The notes beneath the pieces are model-generated. The model did not search any database. It was not told where the DNA came from and saw nothing but the letters and a program-made list of their open reading frames with translations. A stretch of DNA of 37,167 nucleotides. Source: Crocosphaera watsonii WH 8501. Its GTDB lineage: Bacteria; Cyanobacteriota; Cyanobacteriia; Cyanobacteriales; Microcystaceae. Position 1 is the stretch's first letter. The number at the start of each line of letters is the position of its first letter. Where the stretch lies: positions 1-37,167 of the forward strand of contig NZ_AADV02000018.1 of NCBI RefSeq assembly GCF_000167195.1, given 5' to 3'. Positions 1 through 9,042 of the stretch are shown here, in pieces. The translations under genes were made by a program, and so were the position numbers.

Positions 1-528
1 GTTCCTTGTGGGATTGTAGATGAAGATACAGGGCAACTTTATGTAACTTTTGGAAGTTCTTATAAAACGAGTGATTTCATGGTAGATAACTTGGAGCAAT
101 GGTGGACAAGTCTGAGTATAACTGAAAAGCAGCAACTAGAGAACATCCAAATTAAAGTTGATAATGGACCAGAAAATAGTGGAATAAGAAGGCAATTTTT
201 GAAGAGAATGGTAGAGTTTGCCGACCAAACTAAGAAATCTATTCAATTACTATATTTTCCTCCTTATCACAGTAAATATAATTCCATAGAAAGATGTTGG
301 GGAATTTTAGAGAGGCATTGGAACGGAACACTTCTGAGAAATGCTCAAACGATGTTAGCTTGGGTAAAAACTATGACATGGAAAGGCTTAAATCCGATAG
401 TTAAGTTAAGTAAAAAAGTTTATCAAAAAGGCATTTCTTTAACGAAAAAAGAGATGAAGGAAATTGAGAAACGTTTAGAACGTAATCCTCACTTACCTAA
501 ATGGGATATTTTGATTAGACCCAGTTAG
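1..528 (+). CDS. ISAzo13-family transposase, C-terminal part (runs in from the left edge)
   Basis: The reading frame is open from base 1, so the gene starts outside the window; an internal ATG at 79 is not the real start. The visible 175 residues hold the second half of a DDE transposase: a DNGPENSG motif carrying the second catalytic aspartate, then PPYHSKYNSIERCWG, whose E in IER is the expected catalytic glutamate, then LERHWNG. That PPYHSKYNxIE...LExHWNG pattern is what I associate with ISAzo13-like elements. The frame ends at a clean TAG. The right end of the element should lie in the AT-rich 530-690 stretch, but I cannot fix its inverted repeat without the other end. Family call is fairly sure; whether the element is complete is unknown. 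Confidence 0.85.
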   Translation, partial: VPCGIVDEDTGQLYVTFGSSYKTSDFMVDNLEQWWTSLSITEKQQLENIQIKVDNGPENSGIRRQFLKRMVEFADQTKKSIQLLYFPPYHSKYNSIERCWGILERHWNGTLLRNAQTMLAWVKTMTWKGLNPIVKLSKKVYQKGISLTKKEMKEIEKRLERNPHLPKWDILIRPS

Positions 529-635
529 CCTAAAAAGTTAATAAGAGTGTAAAATTAAGTGAATTTCCTTTTTAAAAATAGTCAAAGCTAATTTAAAAGT
601 TAGCGTATTTCTTTCTTTTAGATAGGGAGGTTTTT

Positions 636-658
636 GTTCGCGGAAAGTATCCGCGAAC
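636..658 (+). terminator. GC-rich hairpin flanked by T runs, possible bidirectional terminator or IS end structure
   Basis: A perfect 9-bp inverted repeat, GTTCGCGGA/TCCGCGAAC, with a 5-base loop. It is preceded by TTTTT (631-635) and followed by a T-rich tract (661-675). It lies about 105 bases past the transposase stop, so it could end that transcript or mark the element end. The rest of 530-775 shows nothing I recognise. Confidence 0.5.
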
Positions 659-775
659 AACTTTTTATTTTTCCCTTTTCGCTTATTTGAGATGTTCTAC
701 AAACAGATTCTGAGAATGGGTGGGAAACTTTTTCTTGGAAATCACCTTGGTTGGGGAAATCTGAGATCGCTCTGT

Positions 776-1036
776 TCAAACCCACTTCCTGTAAGGCTTC
801 TGTGTTTGGCGATCGCAGATTTTGTGAGAAATTCGGGTATTAGTGGGTTGTCCAGGAGCTGGGTTTCCCCATCTCACTTCTGAAGTGCCAAGTCCTGTGG
901 TTACCCCGGATGGATTTCCTTGGACTCCAGTCCATGTCCCATTAGAGGTGATGGTAATAGCTGATGCCATAGGTGCAGCAGCTAGTGATAATAGAGAGAA
1001 AGCTGATGTCGTAACTACAGACTTAAAATTGATCAT
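776..1036 (-). pseudogene. Truncated exported protein, choice-of-anchor K / PEP-CTERM-like N-terminus
   Basis: Only the N-terminal part of a secreted protein remains (about 86 residues). I chose the ATG at 1036 because GAGGAG lies 4 bases upstream; an earlier in-frame ATG at 1069 has no such site. The start encodes a classical signal peptide (hydrophobic TSAFSLLSLAAAP, then MASA as cleavage region), followed by TSNGTWTGV and GLGTSEVRWGNPAPGQ. That pattern resembles the start of the choice-of-anchor K domain found in cyanobacterial PEP-CTERM surface proteins, normally 200 or more residues. After about residue 63 the similarity stops and the frame ends early, with no anchor segment or PEP-CTERM sorting signal. 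The break faces the ISAzo13-type element, so IS-associated truncation is likely but unproven. Confidence 0.5.
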
Positions 1037-1084
1037 TAGACTCCTCATAGAAAAAAGTTTCAACACCATAATTGTTACACAGCC

Positions 1085-1118
1085 ATGTATAACTTCATGT
1101 ATAACTTCATGTATAACT
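1085..1118. repeat. Tandem 12-bp repeat, just under three copies
   Basis: The unit ATGTATAACTTC occurs at 1085 and 1097, and a partial third copy starts at 1109. It lies about 50-80 bases upstream of the truncated exported-protein gene, in its promoter region. It could be a regulator binding array or simple slippage; the sequence does not decide. Confidence 0.5.
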
Positions 1119-1258
1119 AAAAAAAGTACAAATATATTATTAAACTATCATAGATATTTCCCTATAGAACCCATTTGGGATCTCTGGTGAAATTAAGTGG
1201 GTTTGATTTTTTAACTTAAATTTCTAGAAAAAAGAATTTTCAAGAAACAATATAGGGT

Positions 1259-1290
1259 TTGTAGAGGTCAAAACTTTTTGACCTCTACAA
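1259..1290. repeat. Perfect 15-bp inverted repeat with 2-base spacer
   Basis: The left arm TTGTAGAGGTCAAAA (1259-1273) is the exact reverse complement of 1276-1290. It sits about 75 bases upstream of the GH116 gene. Such short palindromes are scattered through cyanobacterial genomes; it could extrude as a cruciform, bind a dimeric regulator or end an upstream transcript. The rest of 1037-1363 holds no gene I can support. Confidence 0.6.
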
Positions 1291-1363
1291 AATATGTAGC
1301 CTACACATAGTTATTTTTAGCATTTGTGAACTGTTTTGACCGTTATATCCTAAAATTTATGCC

Positions 1364-3778
1364 ATGAAGACTTTATTTTCCCTCCCCAACATCCCCTCTT
1401 GTGCTTGGAAACGTCTCATCGGTCAAGGATGGGATAACCCTTATACAGTACGCTATGCTAGTAATTTAGATGACGGCCCTTGGCACGGAATGCCTCTCGG
1501 TGGGTTTGGTGCAGGATGTATTGGGCGATCGCCTCGTGGTGATTTTAACCTTTGGCATTTAGATGGGGGTGAACATATTTTTAAGAGTATCCCATCTTGT
1601 CAGTTTAGTATTTTTGAACAATTAGAAGATGGTACAGCGCAAGCTTATGCTTTAGCAACGGAACCCCCAGAGGATAAAACCCTATCTCGTTGGTCTTGGT
1701 ATCCCACAGAAAAGGGAACTTACTCTGCACTTTATCCCTGTAGTTGGTATCAATATGAGGGGGTTTTTCAAGCAGAGATTTATTGTGAGCAGTTTTCTCC
1801 TATTATTCCAGATAACTATCAGGAAACAAGTTATCCTATTGGGGTATTTGAATGGACAGTAAAAAACCCTACTGATAAACCCATTACCCTCAGCATTATG
1901 CTTACTTGGCAAAATATTGTGGGTTGGTTTACTAATGCTATTAAATCCCCAGAAATTACTGTTAGGGATGATGGTAGTCCAGAGTACGAATATCAACCGA
2001 GATGGGGTCATAGTACGGGAAATTTTAATCAGTGGGTACAAGATAATTTTCGGGTGGGTTTTATTCTCAATAGATTACAACCCCATGAACAGGTACAAGA
2101 GGGAGAAGGACAGATTTGTATTGCCAGTGTTACTAATCCTAGTGTAGAGGTTTTTAATCTGGGTAAATGGAATCCTGACGGAGATGGTTCTGAGGTTTGG
2201 GACTATTTTGCTATGGATGGATCTTTACCTGATCAAGAGGATGAAACACCAGCAGAACCTGGGGAACAAATAGCGGCAGCTATGGCAATACGTTTTACTG
2301 TTAAACCAGGAAGAGTTAAGAAGATTCCCTTTATCTTAGCCTGGGATTTACCAGTAACAGAATTTACCCCAGGAGTACAATACTATCGTCGTTATACTGA
2401 CTTTTTTGGACGCAATGGTAACAACGGTTGGGCAATGGTGAGAACGGCTTTAAAACATTCTGATGTTTGGCGAGATAAAGTAGAAGAATGGCATAACTCT
2501 ATCTTAAAAAATGATAATTTACCCGACTGGTTAAAGATGGCTTTGTTCAATGAATTATATTTATTAACCGATGGGGGAACTCTATGGACAGCAGCATCTG
2601 AGACTGATCCTGTAGGACAGTTTGGGGTGTTAGAATGTTTAGATTATTGTTGGTATGAAAGCTTAGATGTAAGATTATATGGATCTTTTGGGTTATTGAT
2701 GTTATGGCCTGGTTTAGAAAAGGCAGTTATGGAAGCTTTTGCACGGGCAATTCCCAGTAGTGACGATACTATTAGAATTATTGGTTATAATCAGGCTGAA
2801 GGGTTCCGAAAAGTTAAAGGTGCAACTCCCCATGATTTAGGTGCGCCTAATGAACATCCTTGGGAGAAAACAAACTATACAAGCTATCAAGATTGTAATC
2901 TTTGGAAAGATTTAGGGAGTGATTTTGTTTTACAAGTTTATCGAGATTTTTTGTTAACTGGTTCCGATGATATTGACTTTTTATGGGAATGTTGGGCTGC
3001 CATTCCAGAAACATTAAACTATCTCAAAGAATTTGACTTAGATAATGATGGTATTCCTGAAAATTCTGGCGCACCAGATCAGACATTTGATGACTGGAAA
3101 TTAAGCGGTATTAGTGCTTATTGTGGTGGTTTATGGATCGCAGCTTTAGAAGCAGCAATTAAGATCGGAGAAATATTGTTAGAAAATTCTCCTAATAATC
3201 CACAATTAGAACCTGAAAATTATCCCGAATCTATAGAAAAGGAACTGGATAAATACAATAATTGGTTACAACAATCTCGTGCTATTTATCACAGTACATT
3301 ATGGAACGGAGAATACTATAATTTAGATAGTAAAAGCGGTTCTGATATAGTGATGGCGGATCAATTATGTGGTCAATTTTATGCCCGTTTATTGGGTTTA
3401 TCCGATGTAGTTGAGTCTGAATATACCCTATCAGCTTTGAATAAGGTTTATGAAGCTTGTTTTTTAAAGTTTCAAAACGGAAAATATGGGGCAGCAAACG
3501 GCATGAAACCCGATGGTACACCGGAAGATCCTAACTCAACTCATCCCCAAGAAGTTTGGACAGGAATTAATTTTGGAATAGCTTCATTTCTAATACAAAT
3601 GGGGATGAAAAATGAAGCCCTAAAATTAACCGAAACAGTGGTTAAACAAGTGTATGAAAATGGGTTACAGTTTCGGACACCTGAAGCAATAACCGCAGTG
3701 GGAACCTATCGTGCTTGTCATTATTTAAGAGCTATGGCCATCTGGGGAGTTTATTATCAGTTATCAGTGAACAGTTAA
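1364..3778 (+). CDS. GH116 family glucosidase (GBA2 / bile-acid beta-glucosidase-like)
   Basis: An 804-residue protein matching the GBA2-type glycoside hydrolase family 116. Members hydrolyse beta-glucosides; the mammalian member acts on glucosylceramide. The N-terminal beta-sandwich shows the family pattern MPLGGFGAGCIGRSPRGDF near residue 42, and the C-terminal (alpha/alpha)6 catalytic domain follows from about residue 390. Candidate catalytic residues are the glutamate in TAASETDP (about residue 414) and the aspartate in GAPDQTFDDW (about residue 572), assigned by comparison with the family from memory. No signal peptide is evident, so it is probably cytoplasmic. The gene stands alone and converges with the toxin gene downstream. 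The last residues (QLSVNS) are encoded by a tandem CAGT-rich repeat, so the native C-terminus may have ended slightly earlier. The natural substrate is not known from sequence. Confidence 0.9.
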   Translation: MKTLFSLPNIPSCAWKRLIGQGWDNPYTVRYASNLDDGPWHGMPLGGFGAGCIGRSPRGDFNLWHLDGGEHIFKSIPSCQFSIFEQLEDGTAQAYALATEPPEDKTLSRWSWYPTEKGTYSALYPCSWYQYEGVFQAEIYCEQFSPIIPDNYQETSYPIGVFEWTVKNPTDKPITLSIMLTWQNIVGWFTNAIKSPEITVRDDGSPEYEYQPRWGHSTGNFNQWVQDNFRVGFILNRLQPHEQVQEGEGQICIASVTNPSVEVFNLGKWNPDGDGSEVWDYFAMDGSLPDQEDETPAEPGEQIAAAMAIRFTVKPGRVKKIPFILAWDLPVTEFTPGVQYYRRYTDFFGRNGNNGWAMVRTALKHSDVWRDKVEEWHNSILKNDNLPDWLKMALFNELYLLTDGGTLWTAASETDPVGQFGVLECLDYCWYESLDVRLYGSFGLLMLWPGLEKAVMEAFARAIPSSDDTIRIIGYNQAEGFRKVKGATPHDLGAPNEHPWEKTNYTSYQDCNLWKDLGSDFVLQVYRDFLLTGSDDIDFLWECWAAIPETLNYLKEFDLDNDGIPENSGAPDQTFDDWKLSGISAYCGGLWIAALEAAIKIGEILLENSPNNPQLEPENYPESIEKELDKYNNWLQQSRAIYHSTLWNGEYYNLDSKSGSDIVMADQLCGQFYARLLGLSDVVESEYTLSALNKVYEACFLKFQNGKYGAANGMKPDGTPEDPNSTHPQEVWTGINFGIASFLIQMGMKNEALKLTETVVKQVYENGLQFRTPEAITAVGTYRACHYLRAMAIWGVYYQLSVNS

Positions 3779-3803
3779 CAGTGATCAGTGAACAGTGAAC
3801 AGT
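3758..3803. repeat. Degenerate CAGTGA/CAGTTA tandem repeat at the GH116 3' end
   Basis: About six imperfect copies of a 7-8 base unit built on CAGTGAA/CAGTTAA. It starts inside the last GH116 codons and runs about 25 bases past its stop. Such repeats are common in intergenic DNA of this group. Confidence 0.6.
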
Positions 3804-3826
3804 TTTTTTAGTTAAAATTAAAACTT

Positions 3827-3851
3827 GTAGGGTGGGCAATTCCCACCTTAC
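3827..3851. terminator. GGTGGG...CCCACC inverted repeat between convergent genes
   Basis: An inverted repeat built on GTAGGGTGGGCAAT and its complement, between the convergent GH116 and toxin genes, so it could serve both as a terminator. It belongs to the same repeat type as copies or halves near 4424-4454, 10469-10490, 19610 and 19771. Confidence 0.45.
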
Positions 3852-3864
3852 TTGAACACTAGAA

Positions 3865-4134
3865 TTAAGGAAAATAACGATAAAATTCTCTTCGATGTAG
3901 AACACGCATCATTTCTACTTGATGGCCTTGTACTTCTATTCCAATACGATAATCACCAATGCGAATAAGATAGCGATTAGAATAACCCTTCATTGCTTTA
4001 ATATTGCTTAAAACTTCCAAATTATCAGCTAAAGGAATAGTTTCAAAAGCTAGTTCAAAGATTCGCTTATATATCGGTTGTTTTTTCAACTTCTTTAAAT
4101 CTTTCAAAAATAATTGGCGATACTCAACTTGCAA
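3865..4134 (-). CDS. RelE/ParE-family toxin
   Basis: An 89-residue RelE/ParE-fold protein. Visible family features are the N-terminal helices (FLKDLKKLKKQP), the central LKGYSNRYLIRIGDYRIG-like core (here MKGYSNRYLIRIGDYRIG) and the C-terminal RVLHRREFYRYF strand. RelE-type toxins cleave mRNA at the ribosome, while ParE types poison gyrase; sequence alone does not say which this is. The start is TTG at 4134, directly after the antitoxin stop with a one-base gap. A GGAGG sequence inside the last antitoxin codons lies just upstream, so toxin translation is probably coupled to and limited by antitoxin translation. Both genes look intact. Confidence 0.85.
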   Translation of the reverse strand: MQVEYRQLFLKDLKKLKKQPIYKRIFELAFETIPLADNLEVLSNIKAMKGYSNRYLIRIGDYRIGIEVQGHQVEMMRVLHRREFYRYFP

Positions 4135-4135
4135 A

Positions 4136-4351
4136 TTATTCCTCCAAATATTGTAATGCTGTTTTGCTGTCTAATAAAGGAGTTGATTTTGCTTCATCCA
4201 TTGCTTGATTGAGACAATAATCTTCTAATCTATCCGATAACTCATCTAAGGAAATTTCTTCTTCAGGAAATATTTGTTTCCACACTTCGATTGGGATAAT
4301 AACCGCTGTCGGTTTACCATTTGGATCTTTCAGGTACTCAATTTCTAACAT
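4136..4351 (-). CDS. Antitoxin of the RelE/ParE pair
   Basis: A 71-residue acidic protein directly upstream of the toxin, with the usual antitoxin-then-toxin order. It starts MLEIEYLKDPNGKPTAVIIPIEVWKQI, resembling the short antitoxins with a PTAVxIPxxxW segment that cyanobacteria pair with RelE toxins. The N-terminal part would bind DNA and the acidic C-terminal tail (EDYCLNQAMDEAKSTPLL) would wrap the toxin. These systems usually repress their own promoter, expected in 4352-4420. The DNA-binding fold is inferred from family and context, not from a strong motif. Confidence 0.75.
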   Translation of the reverse strand: MLEIEYLKDPNGKPTAVIIPIEVWKQIFPEEEISLDELSDRLEDYCLNQAMDEAKSTPLLDSKTALQYLEE

Positions 4352-4497
4352 TTAATGCCTACCACTACCATTAATTTAATTTTAACGCTTTGCTTGATGA
4401 AAGCCATCAGTTTTAGAGACGAAATTTGTAGGCAGATACAATGCCCACCTTACTCTAATTTGAATTATAATAGAAATAGTGTCTAATTTATTCAATT

Positions 4498-5799
4498 ATG
4501 GCAACCAGTAATCTATTAGAAGCGTTTCGCCAAACTTATCAAAATTTTCAACTTCTACCATTAGTAACCGATGATAAATTAGATGATTTTAGAATTGAGT
4601 ATGGAACTCGTGTTAGATTAGAATTAGAACAAGTGCTAGAAGATTGTACTGATATTAATAATAAAGTAATTTTTACAGGACATCGAGGTTGTGGAAAATC
4701 AACCTTACTCGCTTATTTTAGTCGTCAAATACGAGATAACTATTTTGTAGTCTTTTTTTCTATTGCTGACATGATAGAAATGTCAGATGTGAATCATATT
4801 AATATTTTGTTTGCAATCGCAGTGCAAATGATGGCTAAAGCTGAACAAGATAAGATTAAAATAAAAGAGTCAAAAAAGCAAAAATTTTATCAATGGTTTG
4901 CTACAAAAACAAAAACCAATCTTGAAGAAAAAAAACGAGAATTGGGATTAAAATTTAATTTATTTAGTTGGATAAAAACCCAATTAACAACTAATTATAC
5001 CACTCGTAATGAAATCAAACAAGAATTTCAACGTAATATTTCTGAATTAACTGATCAATTGGATCTTATTGCTACTGTTATTAGAGAGCAAACTGATAAA
5101 GAAATTTTAGTTATTATTGATGATCTAGATAAACTTGATTTAGGGTTTGTTAGAGAAATTTTCAGCGATCATATCAAAGTTTTAATGCGTCCCAAGTTTA
5201 GAATTATTTATACAGTTCCAATGGCAGCAATGCGAGATAAAAATTTACGAACAATTATGCAAGATGAAAGTAATAATCAAGTTAAATTAATGCCTATTTC
5301 TAAGTTTTTTAGTAAATAAGAAAGCCATAACTCTGATGCTCTTCCCAATGAAAAAAATGTGAATACTTTTCGCAAATTAGTAGAAAAAAGGATTGATAAT
5401 AATTTAATTGAAACTGAGATTTTAGAACAAATTATTTTAAAAAGCGGAGGTGTTTTACGAGAAGCTATTCGTATTATGAATCAATGTTGTTCTGAATGTT
5501 TAGTATTAATTAGGATGGAACCTGAACAAACAAACATAAAAATCAATAAAGATATTTTAGATACAGCATTAAGAGAGTTAAGAAATGATATGGCCAGACC
5601 TTTATCTAATAATGAGTATAAGCTTTTAACAACAATTTATCATAAATTTAATCCCGATGATGAAAGTGATCAAGATCAGTTTTTAGACTTATTACATAAC
5701 GTTTATATTTTAGAATATATTAATGATAATTTATGGTACGATCTTCATCCTATTGTTATTTATTTATTGAATCGTAAAGGTTACTTATTAGAATCATAA
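4498..5799 (+). pseudogene. P-loop (AAA/KAP-like) ATPase gene broken by one in-frame TAA
   Basis: A 433-codon frame interrupted once, by TAA at 5317-5319. The reading frame is otherwise continuous, with GTG at 5359 as a possible restart for the last 146 residues. The first part has Walker A GHRGCGKST (residues 61-69) and Walker B ILVIIDDLDKLD (about 203-214). Between them is a charged coiled-coil-like insert rich in K and E. The part after the stop (NTFRKLVEKRIDN, then SGGVLREAIRIMNQCC) looks like the sensor and lid region of an AAA-type ATPase. The next gene starts 13 bases downstream with AAAGG as its ribosome site, so the two form an operon. A fragment with only the N-terminal core would probably be inactive. 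One base change would restore the gene, so the loss looks recent; read-through is possible but unsupported. Confidence 0.8.
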
Positions 5800-5812
5800 A
5801 GGTTAATAAATT

Positions 5813-6925
5813 ATGCCGTTAGAAACTACTTTAAAACTAAGCAAAGAAAATAATCTTAATTACCAAGGGTTATTAAGTCTTATTGAAGCAAGCGAAAACA
5901 CTTTAAGTATATTAATTGCTGTTTGTGATGATAGAAATTTACGAGATAAAATTATAGAAGATTGCGAAAAAGAATTATTACCTAATATTGCCAGTTATCA
6001 TGCTCGTCTTGACCAAAATGAACCCAGTTTAAGAGCAGCTATTTATAAAATTGTTCCATCAGAAGAATTCAAAAAAAATGAAAAATATACTCTTTTAAAT
6101 ATCACAGGTGCAGAAGATTTATTCTTTATTCGTAATAATGGGGAAAAATCACAACAAGAGAAATTTTTTGGTTATTTACAATGGACAAGGGAAGGGTTAA
6201 GAGAATTTCCTTATCCCATTCTTTTATGGGTGACAAATCAAATTTTAGTTAATTTAAGTAGAAAAGCACCTGATTTTTGGAGTTGGAGAAAAGGGGTATT
6301 TCATTTTATTCCTGAAGCTTCTTTAACTCCTGTTTTACCACCAGATAATAGAATTATTTCTGATGATTATTTGAAAGAAGATGATTCACATTCTTTATCT
6401 TTGGAAGATTTAGAAGAACTTATCAGCAATACTGAAAACAAAAGAGGCAAAAATGATCCTAATTTAGTTACCCTTTATAATCGTTTAGGGGATGTTTATT
6501 TTAATCGCATCAAAAGTGGTGTAGCAGTTAGTTTTCCTGATGAAAAAGAAAATGCTTTACATTGTTATTATCAAGCATTAGATATTTCCAGAGAAGTTGT
6601 GGATAGATATGGAGAAGGGAATTCTTTACAAAATCTAGGTATTATTTATAACTATTTAGCTAAATATCAAGAAGCGATCAAATACAATCAACAGTCTTTA
6701 GCTATCTTTAAAGAAATAGGAGATGGACACGGTGAAGCTTGTTCCTATAAGAATTTGGGGAATGCTTACTATTTTCTGGGACAATATGAACAAGCAAGAG
6801 AATACTATCAACAGTCCTTAGCTATCACTAGAGAAATCGGCGATCGCAAAGTTGAAGCAACTTCTTATAATAATTTGGGTATCGTTTATTCTTGGACTTT
6901 GGATAAAAAAGAATTGTTAGCGTAA
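5813..6925 (+). pseudogene. TPR-repeat protein, 5' part, split by an insertion sequence
   Basis: True coding runs to 6891; the last codons up to the stop at 6925 lie inside the inserted element. The first about 190 residues form a domain with LIAVCDDRNLRDKIIEDCE and LWVTNQILVNLSRKAPDFWSWR, a pattern I associate with cyanobacterial TPR proteins that pair with a P-loop ATPase. It looks like an ATPase-type fold without a Walker A motif. From about residue 220 tetratricopeptide repeats of 40 residues follow (LGNAYYFLGQYEQAREYYQQSLAI), protein-binding scaffolds. The rest of the gene resumes at 9074. Joining 6891 to 9074 restores the reading frame exactly. With the ATPase upstream it may have formed a sensor or signalling pair; function unknown. 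Confidence 0.8.
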
Positions 6926-6937
6926 ATTTTACGCTAA
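6917..6937. promoter_or_regulatory. Left-end 8-5-8 palindrome of the insertion sequence
   Basis: TTAGCGTA, five A/T bases, TACGCTAA. It starts exactly 25 bases from the left tip (6892), mirroring the right-end copy. Likely a protein-binding site at the transposon end. Confidence 0.6.
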
Positions 6938-7025
6938 ACATGTCTCCAGAGCTAAAATAGAGAATTAAGGTGATTTTAAAAACTCTCTTTCCATCTTTTT
7001 AGGGGGTTTTAAATATTAAATAGCT

Positions 7026-7421
7026 TCATTCAGTTTCGGTTCCAATATAGATATCTAAGTAGCTTTCAGTTAGAGATTGAATGACTCGTTCTAATTCATC
7101 AATGAGATTTCTTCTAGTGAGTTTTTCTACAGCATCAATATGAGCAGAACTTCCGGCTCGTCCTAAATATTTATATTTGGTTTTTTTCTCATTATTAGTG
7201 GCCATAGGAAAAATTGATTCAGCAGCCTGTAGTTTATAATACCAGTAGATTGTTCCCTTTCCATTAACCTGATAACGAATAATATGACAATTAGCTGGTG
7301 CTACTTCCCCTTCCCGTTCAATTTTCTTTATTTTCTGTTTAAGAGAGCGAATTAGACTCTTAATTTGTTTGGCTCTCAGGTGGACATCTTGACTGGTCTT
7401 AAGTTCGGAATGTTATGACAT
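7026..7421 (-). pseudogene. IS passenger protein gene, nonsense at codon 3
   Basis: The frame opens at ATG 7421, preceded by AAGG, but codon 3 is TAA (7413-7415). After that it runs open for 128 codons to TGA at 7026. A CAA-to-TAA change would explain the stop. The protein has a basic coiled-coil start (RAKQIKSLIRSLKQKIKKI), then NCHIIRYQVNGKGTIYWYYKL, KYKYLGRAGSSAHIDAV and a C-terminal helix (LIDELERVIQSL). The YWYYKL...KYLGRAGS pattern recalls the small DUF6788-like proteins carried beside transposases, but I am not certain of the family. It is divergent from the transposase with the shared palindrome between them, so it or the transposase may bind that site. The openness and protein-like composition argue that it was a real gene. 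Confidence 0.6.
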
Positions 7422-7455
7422 TAGCCTTAACTGTAACAAACAACCTTTTTTGATG

Positions 7456-7476
7456 TTAGCGTATATATTACGCTAA
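7456..7476. promoter_or_regulatory. Internal 8-5-8 palindrome in the divergent promoter of the insertion sequence
   Basis: The same TTAGCGTA-N5-TACGCTAA palindrome as at both element ends. It lies 24 bases upstream of the transposase ATG and 34 bases upstream of the passenger ATG. Position and identity to the end sites suggest autoregulation by whatever binds the ends. Confidence 0.6.
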
Positions 7477-7500
7477 TTTATAAGGTAATAAATTTTAAAA

Positions 7501-8939
7501 ATGACCAAAAATGAAACGGCTACGTCTGTCGAGGAATTCCTGGTGTGGAGGTCTAACCTCTTCCAAGGACTAAAAGCTAGAAAAGAAACTATTATAGAAT
7601 TACTCGATGCCCTCTCCAGTAACCAACAAGCTCACTCAGTCGTTGAATTGTCTCTCAATCCTTTATTTAGAAGAGATTATAACAGTTTATATAGAGGAAT
7701 TCAAGAGTTTTACCCACTCAAACTGACCCTAATTATGAACAGAGAATTGAGACTTTATTTTCAGCGGTATCGAGAACAATTCCTCCCACTTCAAAACATT
7801 ATAACTTATTTGGTATTGACACAACTCCCTGTCCACGACCGTTTGCCGAAACGTTAGCGGATAAAACCTTTATTCATTACCTCAATCCAATTAAGGGAAA
7901 TAAACCCATTAATATTGGACATTGTTATTCCGTTGTCTGCGCTTTACCTGACCAAATAGACACAGAAAAAGTCCCTTGGGCTGTCCCCTTATCAGGAGAG
8001 CGAGTCCCCTCTAAACATAAAGGAGTAAATCAAGGCAATCAACAACTAAAAAAAATCTGGCAAAGTTCTTTATTTTCTGATAAATTATCTGTCTTAGTGG
8101 CTGATAGTGACTACAGCCAAAAGGATTTTATTGGGGAACAAGTTAAGCATGAAGACGTAGTTACTATTACAAGAGTTAGAAGTGACCGAGTTTTTTATCG
8201 TCAATTTATTCGGGACCCAAATCAAGCCAAAATTTCGGGACATCCCCGTTGGTATGGGGATAAATTTGACCTTAAAGATGACCAAACTTGGACTGAACCT
8301 GATGAAGTTCATCATGTTCCCTTTACAACGAAAAAAGGTCGTCAATTAACAGTGACTATTTCGGGATGGAAACAGATGTTAATGAGAGGAACTAAAAACT
8401 ATAAAATGAACAATCACCCCTTTACTTTACTCCAGATTGTTGTCAGAGATCAAGAAAGAAATAGTATTTGGAAACCTATGTGGCTTATTGTTATTGGTTC
8501 TCGGCGCGATGAGTTAAGTTTAGTTGATTGTTATCAGTGTTATCGACAACGTTATGACATGGAACATCTTTTTCGATTTGGTAAACAAAGATTATTGATG
8601 ACATCTTATTTAACTCCCGATGTACATCATGAAGAAAATTGGTTTAAACTAACACTTCTTTCTTCTGTAAATTTGTGGGCTGCCAGAAAATTAGCTGTGG
8701 TTTTACCCCGTGATTGGGAACAGTATTTGAAGACTAATAAATCCATCAAAATCACCCCTAGTCTAGTTCAAAGAGACTTTTCAAGAATAATTACGACCTT
8801 GGGGACTTTTGCCAAATTTCCCAAACGTCGAGGTTTTTCTTCCGGACGTATTAAAGGTTACAAAAAAGCCCCACGAACTCGTCATGATGTTATCAAGAAA
8901 GGGAGCAAAAAATCAACTGAAAACTTAAAAGCTCCTTAG
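7501..8939 (+). pseudogene. IS4-superfamily DDE transposase, one frameshift
   Basis: Two overlapping frames make one transposase of about 480 residues. The first frame (from ATG 7501) is lost near 7708-7716, where one base appears to be missing. The correct frame continues as PTQTDPNYEQRIETLF and runs to TAG at 8937-8939. Catalytic motifs are visible: FGIDTTPCPRPFA (first D), LSVLVADSDYSQ (second D) and YRQRYDMEHLFRFGK. The last fits the IS4-superfamily Y-(2)-R-(3)-E-(6)-K signature. I recall relatives of the IDTTPCPRPFA type as widespread in cyanobacteria, but the exact IS family needs a database. The lesion does not sit on an obvious slippery heptamer, so mutation is likelier than programmed frameshifting. 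The element is probably no longer autonomous. Confidence 0.82.
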
Positions 8940-9021
8940 TTTTCCTCAGAATCTATAGATTAGCCCTATTTGTCAGCCAATTTTATTGACTGATACAGAG
9001 CCGATATTTTGGGATTTTAGT

Positions 9022-9042
9022 TTAGCGTAAAATATACGCTAA
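9022..9042. promoter_or_regulatory. Right-end 8-5-8 palindrome of the insertion sequence
   Basis: Third copy of TTAGCGTA-N5-TACGCTAA, ending exactly 25 bases from the right tip (9067), symmetric with the left copy. Confidence 0.6.

Noticed and set aside
600-607. TTAGCGTA next to the ISAzo13-type end, identical to a half-site of the other element's palindrome
   Set aside because: Only one half is present, and an 8-base match in a window this size can occur by chance.
540-842. Long open frame on the minus strand running from the surface-protein fragment into the IS end
   Set aside because: No start codon in a useful place, no recognisable motif, and it crosses a terminator-like hairpin.
7708-7716. 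Programmed frameshift in the IS transposase
   Set aside because: No slippery heptamer with a downstream structure is evident, and the neighbouring passenger gene also carries a lesion, so mutation is simpler.
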